Source of the DNA: CAZZEX01 sp964653285
GTDB lineage: Bacteria; Chloroflexota; Anaerolineae; B4-G1
Reading direction: 5' to 3'
DNA length: 64,000 nt
Assembly (NCBI GenBank): GCA_964653285.1
Contig: CAZZEX010000004.1
Location: 1 to 64,000 of the forward strand
The translations under genes were made by a program, and so were the position numbers. Under the pieces are notes generated by a model. That model was not told where the DNA came from and made no database searches. It worked only from the letters and a program-made list of their open reading frames with translations. This document shows positions 8,440-15,596 of the stretch, one piece after another. Every line of letters begins with the position of its first letter. Position 1 is the stretch's first letter.

Positions 8440-9729
8440 ATGCTTATGATGGACGATGGGCACGAGCCCGGGTGGCGCATCATTGGCCAATCGGTCCGGG
8501 GTGCCTCGCACGTGCGCACCGGCCTGCCCAACCAGGACGCCATCCGTTGGCTGCCGGAATCCGGAGCCGGCTTGCCGCTCGTTCTGGCCGTGTCCGATGG
8601 TCACGGAAGCGCGAAGTGTTTCCGCAGCGATGTGGGCGCTCGTCTTGCCGTCGAAGTGGCTACGAAGGTGATCCAGGAATTCCTGGAAAGCATGCCCAGT
8701 CTACAGTCCCCAGGCTTCTCCGCCATCAAGCGCTGGGCCGAAGAGAATCTGCCGCGCGAAATTGTCCGCCGCTGGAGAGATGGTGTTGCCGACCACGTTG
8801 CTGCGAGTTCCCTGACGAGCGCAGAACTGGATCGACTCGAGGCGCAGAAAGGAATTAGCGGACGGCGTCAGGCTGTTTTGGAGCCCGTCTTCGCCTACGG
8901 TGCGACGCTCCTGACCGTCCTGGTGGCGAAATCCTTCATCCTGTACTTGCAACTGGGGGACGGCGACATCCTGACCGTTTCGGAGACGGGGGAGGTGAGC
9001 AGGCCGCCATTGCCCGCCGACGAGCGACTCTTTGCCAACGAGACTACGTCACTGTGCTCCCGGGACGCATGGCGTGAATTTCGGACCCATTTTCAAGTGC
9101 TCTCCGGTTCACCGCCTGCCCTGATTCTGGTCTCTACCGACGGCTATGGTAACTCATTCCGTGACGAAGCGGGGTTTCTCCGGGTTGGCGCCGACATTCT
9201 GGAGATGGCCCGCGCGGATGGTCTGGACTCGGTTGGTGCAGACATGGAAACGTGGCTCGCCGAGGCATCGCAGAAGGGAAGCGGCGACGATATCACGCTG
9301 GGGATCCTCTGCCGTTTGGACGCCCTGGAAAGGAAGTTACCCGCCGGGCGCGTGCCGGCGGGACAACTGTCGAGCGTCGAGGAGGAACAGGGCGTCGTTA
9401 TGGCCCGTTGCAGTCGGAGTGGGCAAGGCTTTGGGATTCGTTTTGAGGAGCAGGGGCACGGTCGCTGGGTCGCCAACTGGGCCTTTGACAGCAAAGAGAC
9501 ATCGGCCAGGAGAAAAGGTGGCGACCAGGGCGAAATCAGCGGCGTCTTTGAGTTTGACGCTACCTATCCCGGCTGCCCCCACTGCCACGCCCCGAGCATA
9601 TTCCAATGCGTCTGTGGCAAGGTCGCCTGCTGGGACGGGAAAACCCACGCTGTCACATGTCCCTGGTGTGGGACCACCGTTGAACTTCGCGACCCGATCG
9701 GGAGCCTGAGCGCGAGATCAGACCGGTAA
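8440..9729 (+). CDS. PP2C-family protein phosphatase with TerY-C-like zinc ribbon
   Basis: 429 residues from ATG 8440, overlapping the region just after the VWA stop. PPM/PP2C signatures: 'NQDAI' near residue 30, 'LAVSDGHGSAKC' (DGHG metal ligands), 'GDGDI', 'VSTDGYGNS' and 'GSGDDITLGIL' (final metal Asp). The C-terminus (about 375-420) carries a Cys-rich module with C..C, C.C, C and 'CPWCG' spacing, which resembles the TerY-C metal-binding domain. It should dephosphorylate Ser/Thr on targets of the kinase at 14106. A four-base gap to the VWA gene indicates translational coupling. Catalytic residues look complete. Confidence 0.9.
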   Translation: MLMMDDGHEPGWRIIGQSVRGASHVRTGLPNQDAIRWLPESGAGLPLVLAVSDGHGSAKCFRSDVGARLAVEVATKVIQEFLESMPSLQSPGFSAIKRWAEENLPREIVRRWRDGVADHVAASSLTSAELDRLEAQKGISGRRQAVLEPVFAYGATLLTVLVAKSFILYLQLGDGDILTVSETGEVSRPPLPADERLFANETTSLCSRDAWREFRTHFQVLSGSPPALILVSTDGYGNSFRDEAGFLRVGADILEMARADGLDSVGADMETWLAEASQKGSGDDITLGILCRLDALERKLPAGRVPAGQLSSVEEEQGVVMARCSRSGQGFGIRFEEQGHGRWVANWAFDSKETSARRKGGDQGEISGVFEFDATYPGCPHCHAPSIFQCVCGKVACWDGKTHAVTCPWCGTTVELRDPIGSLSARSDR

Positions 9730-9779
9730 ACCAGGATGACAAGGGGACAAAGTGACATCCTGAAGGCAAGACCAGACCG

Positions 9780-11165
9780 GTGAACGATATACCACGGCAG
9801 AAGCTCTGCGAGATTATTGCTCAGTATGGTCACTCCCTGGGGGATGACCCACGGCGGACTGAGGCCCTGCTGCGCGACTTCTGCAGCGAGTACAAGCGAG
9901 AAATCTTTGTCCTGGTCAGCGCGCTTAGGGAGCAGGTGGCGGACGACCTACTGGCGTCGCAGGATAGCATGCCGTATGAAGTGCTGTTGGCGCAGCTCAC
10001 GAGGCGGCTGCAGGACAACCTGGCCCTGGCCGAGGATGCCGCCAGGTGGGCGGTGGAATCGTGGGCGCTGGCGCTGGAGGTGATTGAGCAACCCCTCCCC
10101 GGCCCTCCCCCACGGGGGGAGGGAGGGTCCGCGCATGTGGCTGCACCCGCGCCGCCCCGCTGGGGCCGGTCTCCCGACCGCTCTCTTGTCGTCCAGGCTC
10201 CCTCGCCGCAGGCTGCCACAGATGAGAGCCTGTTGCGCACGTTAGAGGAGCACACCGGTTGGGTGCATAGCGTCGCTTTCCATCCCGATGGGCGCATTCT
10301 GGCCTCGGGGAGTCAGGACCAGACGGTGCGGCTGTGGGATGTGGCGAGCGGCCAGGAGGTGCAGTGGCCGTTGAAGGGCACATCTCCTGTATACAGCGTC
10401 GCCTTCAGCTTCGATGGACATACCCTGGCCTGGGGGAGCGAAGACGGCCGGGTACGACTGTGGTATATGGCGGGCGGCCGAGAGGTACAGTGGCGACTAC
10501 GGTGTACATCTTCCGTGTACAGCGTTGCCTTCAGTCCTGGTGGGGACCTGCTGGCCTCGGCAAGTGCGGACGCTGTCGTGCTGTGGGACGCGGAGAACGG
10601 CCAGGAGATGCGACAGTTGAAGGGGCACACGCATGTGGTACAGAGCGTGACCTTCAGCCCCGACGGGCGCATCCTGGCCTCGGCGGGTGGGGACAAGACG
10701 GTGCGGTTGTGGGATGTTTCGGCTGCGCTCAACCCAGGCGTGGCGAGGGGCAGGGCAGTGCAGGTGCGACGGCTGAGAGGGCACACGGAGCCAGTGTGGA
10801 GCATAACCTTCAGCCCGGATGGACGCACCCTGGCCTCGGGGAGCTATGACAAAACGGTGCGGCTGTGGGATGTTTCGGCTGCGCTCAACCCAGGCATGGC
10901 GAGGGGACAGGTGGTGCGCCAGTTGGAAGGGCACGCGGGTGGGGTGAATAGCGTGGCCTTCAGCCCCGGCGGGCACCTTCTGGCCTCAGCGAGTTTAGAC
11001 ACCATTGTACTGTGGAATGTGGCGAGCGGCCGGGAGGTGGGACAGTTGAAGGGACACACACATTTGGTACAGAGCGTGGCCTTCAGTCCCGATGGGCGCG
11101 TCCTGGCCTCGGGGAGTTGGGACGAGACGGTGCGGCTGTGGCGGGTTGGCGTGAGGAACAGGTGA
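9780..11165 (+). CDS. WD40 beta-propeller protein with N-terminal effector-associated-like domain
   Basis: 461 residues, GTG start at 9780. The start is fixed by homology to the second copy of the N-terminal domain at 11798. Residues 1-105 form a helical domain ('RQKLCEIIAQYG' ... 'AVESWALAL') shared with that protein. A Gly/Pro-rich linker (about 103-145) is encoded by a G/C palindrome. Seven WD40 repeats follow ('HTGWVHSVAFHPDG' ... 'SGSWDETVRLW'), giving one propeller. Two blades carry an extra in-frame 'SAALNPG..RG' segment at 10719 and 10878 that derives from a repeat element. Probably a target-recognition or scaffold protein of the surrounding phospho-signalling cluster; no enzymatic domain is present. 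Confidence 0.88.
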   Translation: MNDIPRQKLCEIIAQYGHSLGDDPRRTEALLRDFCSEYKREIFVLVSALREQVADDLLASQDSMPYEVLLAQLTRRLQDNLALAEDAARWAVESWALALEVIEQPLPGPPPRGEGGSAHVAAPAPPRWGRSPDRSLVVQAPSPQAATDESLLRTLEEHTGWVHSVAFHPDGRILASGSQDQTVRLWDVASGQEVQWPLKGTSPVYSVAFSFDGHTLAWGSEDGRVRLWYMAGGREVQWRLRCTSSVYSVAFSPGGDLLASASADAVVLWDAENGQEMRQLKGHTHVVQSVTFSPDGRILASAGGDKTVRLWDVSAALNPGVARGRAVQVRRLRGHTEPVWSITFSPDGRTLASGSYDKTVRLWDVSAALNPGMARGQVVRQLEGHAGGVNSVAFSPGGHLLASASLDTIVLWNVASGREVGQLKGHTHLVQSVAFSPDGRVLASGSWDETVRLWRVGVRNR

Positions 11166-11249
11166 ACAGCATACCGGAGTCCCGCACTTGTTCAGGCCGT
11201 TGATGGATGGTGGAACTCGATGTCAAAAGGTTGCACATAGGAGGGAAGT

Positions 11250-11486
11250 ATGCCCACGGTTTTGAGAATTACCCGCTACCGCTTCTTTTTCTTCAGTGCA
11301 GATAGGAATGAGCCGCCTCACATCCATATTGAGGCAGCGGAAAACACAGCGAAATTTTGGTTAAACCCAGTTTGGTTAGCCCGCTCGGAAGGTTTCAATA
11401 ACCGTGAGTTGAACCAATTGCAAAAGATGGTCGAAGATCATGAACAAGAATTACTGGAGGCGTGGTATGAGTTCTTTAACGATTAG
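11250..11486 (+). CDS. DUF4160 family protein
   Basis: 78 residues with the DUF4160 hallmarks 'PPHIHIEAAENTAKFWL' and 'HEQELLEAWYEFF'. A GGAGGGAAG site precedes the start. The family has no proven activity and is typically paired with DUF2442, as here, in a toxin-antitoxin-like arrangement. The stop overlaps the next start by 20 bases. The base composition is less GC-rich than the flanking genes, which is consistent with recent acquisition. Confidence 0.85.
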   Translation: MPTVLRITRYRFFFFSADRNEPPHIHIEAAENTAKFWLNPVWLARSEGFNNRELNQLQKMVEDHEQELLEAWYEFFND

Positions 11487-11805
11487 AAATAAAGTTACGG
11501 TTGCCACGAGCGCCCGAGCTAAAAATGTCACCTTTGACGATACTATGCTCCACTGCGAACTTGAAGATGGACGTATCATCAGTGTGCCGTTAGTGTGGTA
11601 TCCACGCCTGTATCATGCTGGCGAGGAAGCGCGGAATAACTGGCGTTTGATTGGCAAAGGGTTGGGCATTCACTGGCCTGATCTTGACGAAGATTTATCT
11701 GTCAAAGGGTTCTTGGCTGGTGGAGAAGGGTCTATCCATCCGGTAGATAGATATGTCCAATTTCAAGGTAGCAGGGTACTGGTTGCTGATCGCCGCGATG
11801 AATGA
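11467..11805 (+). CDS. DUF2442 family protein
   Basis: 112 residues starting at ATG 11467, inside the end of the DUF4160 gene, preceded by GGAGGCG. DUF2442 hallmarks are 'LEDGRIISVPLVWYPRL' and 'WRLIGKGLGIHWPDLDEDLSVKGFL' (split here by the family core). Usually a small partner of DUF4160, suspected DNA-binding antitoxin. The last eight bases overlap the start of the helical-domain gene at 11798, so the three genes are translationally linked. Confidence 0.85.
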   Translation: MSSLTIRNKVTVATSARAKNVTFDDTMLHCELEDGRIISVPLVWYPRLYHAGEEARNNWRLIGKGLGIHWPDLDEDLSVKGFLAGGEGSIHPVDRYVQFQGSRVLVADRRDE

Positions 11806-12199
11806 CTTGCCCCGCCAAAAACTTTGCGAGATCATTGCTACCCGCGAGGCCGTCACGGCCAAGGCCGGTCGCGACGTTCTGAACGACCCCCGGCTTTGCA
11901 GAGCATATCTGCTGGATCTCTGCGGCGAGTACAAGCGCGAAATCTCCGTCCTGATTGCTGCGCTGGAAGAGCGAGTGACCGCCGACCTGCAAGCGGTGCA
12001 GCCAGGCGTGCCGCCCGAACTACTGCTGGCGCGGCTGACGAAACGCCTGGTGGACAACCGCGCCCTGGCCGAAGAGGCAGCCCGGCGGGCCGTAGAATCC
12101 TGGGCGCTGGCGCTGGGGATGAGCCTGCCCGCCCTACAGGTCAGTATCCGTGATACACCGGTGCCCGCGCCCCCACCCCCTCCACGCCGCAAAGGATAG
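11798..12199 (+). CDS. Effector-associated-like helical domain, 5' half of a frameshifted FGE-like gene
   Basis: 133 residues from ATG 11798. It is clearly homologous to residues 1-105 of the WD40 protein: 'RQKLCEIIA', 'LLDLCGEYKREISVLIAALEERV', 'LLARLTKRLVDNRALAEEAA', 'AVESWALALG'. A Pro-rich tail then hits TAG at 12197. Reading in the next frame from about 12181 continues without a stop into the FGE-like domain, so the two ORFs are most simply one gene split by a one-base indel in the C-rich stretch near 12165-12185. As it stands the domain is made alone. Confidence 0.8.
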   Translation: MNDLPRQKLCEIIATREAVTAKAGRDVLNDPRLCRAYLLDLCGEYKREISVLIAALEERVTADLQAVQPGVPPELLLARLTKRLVDNRALAEEAARRAVESWALALGMSLPALQVSIRDTPVPAPPPPPRRKG

Positions 12200-12240
12200 C
12201 ACCTCCGGTCAGCCAGCGGGCACAAACGCGGGGCAATGAA

Positions 12241-13008
12241 ATGTGCCTGACCCTGGCCCCCGGCGTGGATCTGATCCTCGTGCGCGTGCCGGCCGGAGAG
12301 TTCCTGATGGGCAGTGACGAGCGGAAAGATCCACAGGCGTACGATGATGAGATGCCACAGCACCCCGTCCACCTGGATGAATACTGGATCGGGATATATC
12401 CGGTGATAAACGGGCAATACCGGGCCTTTGTGCAGGCCGCAGGCTACCGAGAACCACAGCATTGGCAAGGCGGGCAGATCCCGCCGGGCAAGGAGCAGCA
12501 CCCGGTAGTCCATGTCACCTGGAAGGACGCGGTGGCCTTTTGCCGGTGGGTTGGGCAGGTCACAGGGATGAACGTGCGGTTGCCCACCGAAGCTGAATGG
12601 GAGAAGGCCGCGCGGGGGATCGATGGGCGATTGTATCCATGGGGGAACGAACCGCCAGACGCGACGCGCTGCAACTTTTGTAGGAAAGTGGGACATTGGA
12701 CACATACAACGCCGGTTGGGAAATACAGTCCGCGTGGGGATAGTCCCTACGGCTGCGTGGATATGGCCGGCAATATTTGTGAGTGGGTGGCGGATTGGTA
12801 TGGGCCGTACGAGGCCGGGCGACAGGTGAATCCTACCGGGCCAGCCTCTGGTAGGACGGGTTGGGCGGATCGGGTGTTGCGCGGGGGCGCGTTCGACCAT
12901 GTTGCGGAGTTCGTCCGCTGCGCCCACCGCGACTGTTCGGCACCGGAGATGGGCTTCCGTGACGACAACAGCGGTTTTCGGGTAGTGGCGTCCCCCGTCC
13001 GACTCTGA
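12241..13008 (+). CDS. FGE-sulfatase-fold protein without the catalytic cysteine pair (3' half of split gene)
   Basis: 255 residues from ATG 12241; the frame is open upstream to about 12181. It has all the landmarks of the formylglycine-generating-enzyme/C-type-lectin-like fold: 'VPAGEFLMGSD', 'PQHPVHLDEYWIGIYPV', 'RLPTEAEWEKAARG', 'YPWGNEPP', 'GNICEWVADWYG', 'RVLRGGAF' and 'SGFRVV'. True FGEs have two Cys in the 'RGGSY.C....C' segment. Here that segment reads 'RGGAFDHVAEFVRCAHRDC' with different spacing, so oxidase activity is unlikely. Such domains serve as recognition modules in bacterial conflict and surface proteins. It probably works with the helical domain to which it was once fused. 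Confidence 0.85.
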   Translation: MCLTLAPGVDLILVRVPAGEFLMGSDERKDPQAYDDEMPQHPVHLDEYWIGIYPVINGQYRAFVQAAGYREPQHWQGGQIPPGKEQHPVVHVTWKDAVAFCRWVGQVTGMNVRLPTEAEWEKAARGIDGRLYPWGNEPPDATRCNFCRKVGHWTHTTPVGKYSPRGDSPYGCVDMAGNICEWVADWYGPYEAGRQVNPTGPASGRTGWADRVLRGGAFDHVAEFVRCAHRDCSAPEMGFRDDNSGFRVVASPVRL

Positions 13009-13212
13009 GCTCTGGCGACTCTGGTTGCTGGGGCTCTGGAGGCTCTGTTCTTTGGGGAGAGTGAACTCTTGCGAAGGTTTCCTACCAGACAGCCCAGTTG
13101 ACGGTACGCCCGCGGACGGCACGGCGGCATCGAACAAAAGATTTGCCACCGAACGAGTCTGGTAGTATGATGGTCTTCGGTCATTAGAATAATGACGGAT
13201 AGTGAGGTGGAT

Positions 13213-13530
13213 ATGTCCCTTCTTGTAGAAACGCGGTATGAACACGTGATCCTTAACGAAGCTGAAGTTCCCATCATTGCCGGGACAACCATGAAAGTGG
13301 TCGAGTTGGTCCTGGAAAAAATGGCTTACGGTTGGAGCCCGGAAGAACTGCACTTCCAGCATCCCTACCTGACACTGGGGCAGATACACTCAGCCCTGGC
13401 TTACTATTGGGATCACCAGGATGAGCTTGATCGAGACATCGAGCGGCGGCTTGAGTTTGTGGACCGGGTGCAGGATGCGATGAGACCTTCGCCTCTGGTG
13501 GCTCGGCTGAAGGCCAAAGGGTTGATCTGA
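13213..13530 (+). CDS. DUF433-type antitoxin
   Basis: 105 residues. ATG 13213 is preferred over 13192 because GAGGTGG lies just upstream. Winged-helix-like DUF433 with 'GTTMKVVELVLEKMAYGWSPEEL' (core of the helix-turn-helix) and 'YLTLGQIHSALAYYWDH'. DUF433 proteins are the VapB45-type antitoxins of DUF5615 PIN-like toxins, and such a gene follows with a one-base overlap (TGATG). Confidence 0.85.
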   Translation: MSLLVETRYEHVILNEAEVPIIAGTTMKVVELVLEKMAYGWSPEELHFQHPYLTLGQIHSALAYYWDHQDELDRDIERRLEFVDRVQDAMRPSPLVARLKAKGLI

Positions 13531-13877
13531 TGGCAATCGCGCTCTACATGGACCAACACGTGCCACGTGCTATCACGGTCGGCCTCCGCCTGCGTGGGGT
13601 AGACGTGCTCACAGCTTATGAGGACGGCGCAAGTGAGTTGGACGACCCGAAACTCCTGGATCGGGCCGGTGAGTTGGAGCACGTGCTTTTCACACAAGAC
13701 GATGACCTGCTTGCTGAGGCTGCTAGGCGACAAAGGGAAGGGGTTTTCTTTCGTGGAGTCATCTACGCTCACCAGTTACGTGTCTCTATCGGAGCTTGCA
13801 TCCGCGACCTGGAAATCATCGCAGAAGCTGGAGAACCTGAGGATATGCACAATGGGGTGCTGTTCTTGCCACTCTGA
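13530..13877 (+). CDS. DUF5615 PIN-like toxin
   Basis: 115 residues. N-terminal 'ALYMDQHVPRAITVGLRLRG' holds the first conserved Asp of the Mut7-C/PIN-like fold, and 'VLFTQDDDLLAEA' the acidic cluster. The family acts as an RNase toxin (VapC45-like) paired with DUF433. The pair looks intact and sits between the FGE-like gene and the kinase, so it may stabilise the cluster or simply have been inserted there. Confidence 0.83.
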   Translation: MAIALYMDQHVPRAITVGLRLRGVDVLTAYEDGASELDDPKLLDRAGELEHVLFTQDDDLLAEAARRQREGVFFRGVIYAHQLRVSIGACIRDLEIIAEAGEPEDMHNGVLFLPL

Positions 13878-13880
13878 TGG

Positions 13881-14060
13881 CTAAAGGGCCGCGCCGACAT
13901 CGACCTGACCGGCTGGTTGGCTTACTTCACTCGCAGCTCCGTCGTCGTCTTCCGCCGTGTGGCCGGCGAAGTACGCGCTCAGGCCGATCAACCCGCTGTG
14001 TCGGAGCCGCCTGAATTGCGCCGCCTGGACCGGCGAGAGCGGCTAGTGCTGGGGCTTTTC
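13881..14060 (+). pseudogene. Possible 3' fragment of a Fic-like gene
   Basis: In frame with the kinase gene but ahead of its start codon, the translation gives 'DIDLTGWLAYFTRSSVVV' and 'PELRRLDRRERLVLGLFTR'. This resembles the helical/winged C-terminus of Fic-domain proteins. No HPFxxGN motif is present, so at most the tail remains. The assignment is tentative. Confidence 0.3.
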
Positions 14061-14105
14061 ACCCGCGCGACACACAACATGCGACACGCAACACGGAGGA
14101 GTGCA

Positions 14106-15428
14106 ATGAATCAGATTCTCAAACCTGGGCAGACCGTCCAGACCGAGATGACGGGCCTGCCCTGTACGGTGGAACAGTTCCTCGGTGGCGGGGGGCAGGG
14201 GGAGGTCTATCGGGCCAAACTGGGCGGCAAGGTCGTGGCGCTGAAGTGGTATTTCCCCGCCTCGGCCACGCCCGAGCAGCGGGCAGCCCTGGAAATGCTG
14301 GTCAAGAAAGGACCGCCCAACGAGAAGTTTCTGTGGCCGATGGAACTGTCGTCGGCGCAGGGCGTGCCAGGCTTCGGCTACATCATGCCGCTGCGCGAGT
14401 CGCGCTACAAGGGCATTGTGGACTTGATGAAGCGGCGCATCGAGCCAACTTTCCGCGCTTTGACGACGGCTGGATTGGACCTTTCGCACAGTTACCTACA
14501 GCTCCATGCCGAAGGCTTATGCTACCGCGACATTTCCTTCGGCAACGTTTTCTTCGATCCCGACACCGGCGACGTCCTCATCTGTGACAACGACAACGTG
14601 ACCGTGGACGGCGAGGCCGAGGGCGGCGTTCTGGGTACTCCCCGCTTTATGGCCCCGGAAGTGGTGCGCGGCGATGCCCTGCCCAGCACGCAGACCGATT
14701 TGTTCTCCCTGGCCGTTCTCCTGTTCTACATGTTCATGGTGCACCATCCCCTGGAGGGCAAGAGGGAATTGGAAATCCACTGCCTGGACCTGCCCGCCAT
14801 GACGAAACTCTACGGGACGGACCCCCTCTTCATTTTTGATCCCGACGACGATTCCAATCGGCCAGTTCCCGGATGCCATGTCAACGCCCTGGCCTTCTGG
14901 CCCATCTACCCGCAGTTTCTACGCGACCTTTTCACCCAGGCATTTACCGAGGGCATTCGCGACCCGCAAAATGGCCGCGTTCGCGAGAGCGAGTGGCGAG
15001 CCGCTATGGTCCGCCTGCGCGACTCCATCGTCTACTGCGCCCACTGTGGCGCGGAGAACTTCTACGATGCCGATGCGCTCAGGGCTTCGGGTGGAAAGCC
15101 CGGTTCCTGTTGGTCGTGCAGAAAAGAGATCCAGCTTCCGCCTCGTATCCGCATCGGGGATAATATCGTCATGTTGAACCATGACACCCAGCTTTTCCTC
15201 CATCACATTGACGACCAGAAGATGTACGACTTTTCGCAGCCCATCGCGGCTGTGACCCAACACCCGAAGGACCCGAGTATGTGGGGCCTGAAGAATCTTT
15301 CCGACGAGAAGTGGGTCATCACCGCTGCCGATGGTACAATAAAGGATGTTGAGCCGGGACGCAGCGCGCGCCTGGTGGTGGGTGTAAGGGTTAACTTCGG
15401 CAAGACAGAAGGCGAGATTCGCCTGTGA
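14106..15428 (+). CDS. Protein kinase with zinc ribbon, TerY-P triad type
   Basis: 440 residues from ATG 14106, with ACGGAGGA upstream; the ORF is open much further 5'. Kinase motifs: Gly-loop 'GGGGQGEVY', Lys in 'VALKWYF', catalytic loop 'YRDISFGN' (His replaced by Tyr), 'CDNDNV' in place of DFG, and 'FMAPEVV'. After the C-lobe (about 335) comes a four-Cys ribbon 'CAHCG...CWSC', then a beta-rich C-terminal domain, possibly FHA-like. This is the architecture of kinases that occur with TerY-like VWA and PP2C genes. It is separated from those two by 4.4 kb of extra genes, the unusual feature here. Confidence 0.88.
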   Translation: MNQILKPGQTVQTEMTGLPCTVEQFLGGGGQGEVYRAKLGGKVVALKWYFPASATPEQRAALEMLVKKGPPNEKFLWPMELSSAQGVPGFGYIMPLRESRYKGIVDLMKRRIEPTFRALTTAGLDLSHSYLQLHAEGLCYRDISFGNVFFDPDTGDVLICDNDNVTVDGEAEGGVLGTPRFMAPEVVRGDALPSTQTDLFSLAVLLFYMFMVHHPLEGKRELEIHCLDLPAMTKLYGTDPLFIFDPDDDSNRPVPGCHVNALAFWPIYPQFLRDLFTQAFTEGIRDPQNGRVRESEWRAAMVRLRDSIVYCAHCGAENFYDADALRASGGKPGSCWSCRKEIQLPPRIRIGDNIVMLNHDTQLFLHHIDDQKMYDFSQPIAAVTQHPKDPSMWGLKNLSDEKWVITAADGTIKDVEPGRSARLVVGVRVNFGKTEGEIRL

Positions 15429-15596
15429 AAGACCTCGCGCCAGGTTGGCAAGAGCGTGCTCTCACTGCTGCACTGAAGCGAGGTTCCACCAGATGCCCCC
15501 CAACTCGCTGACGAAGAACGGCTAACCTCGGTAGGGGATTGACCAGGGCTGGCCCTTTGGGCCATTGGTGAATTGACGGGCCGGTCTACGCCGGTC

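Noticed and set aside
12150..12245. Programmed ribosomal frameshift joining the two halves of the FGE-like gene
   Set aside because: No clear slippery heptamer or downstream stem-loop was found; an ordinary indel is simpler.
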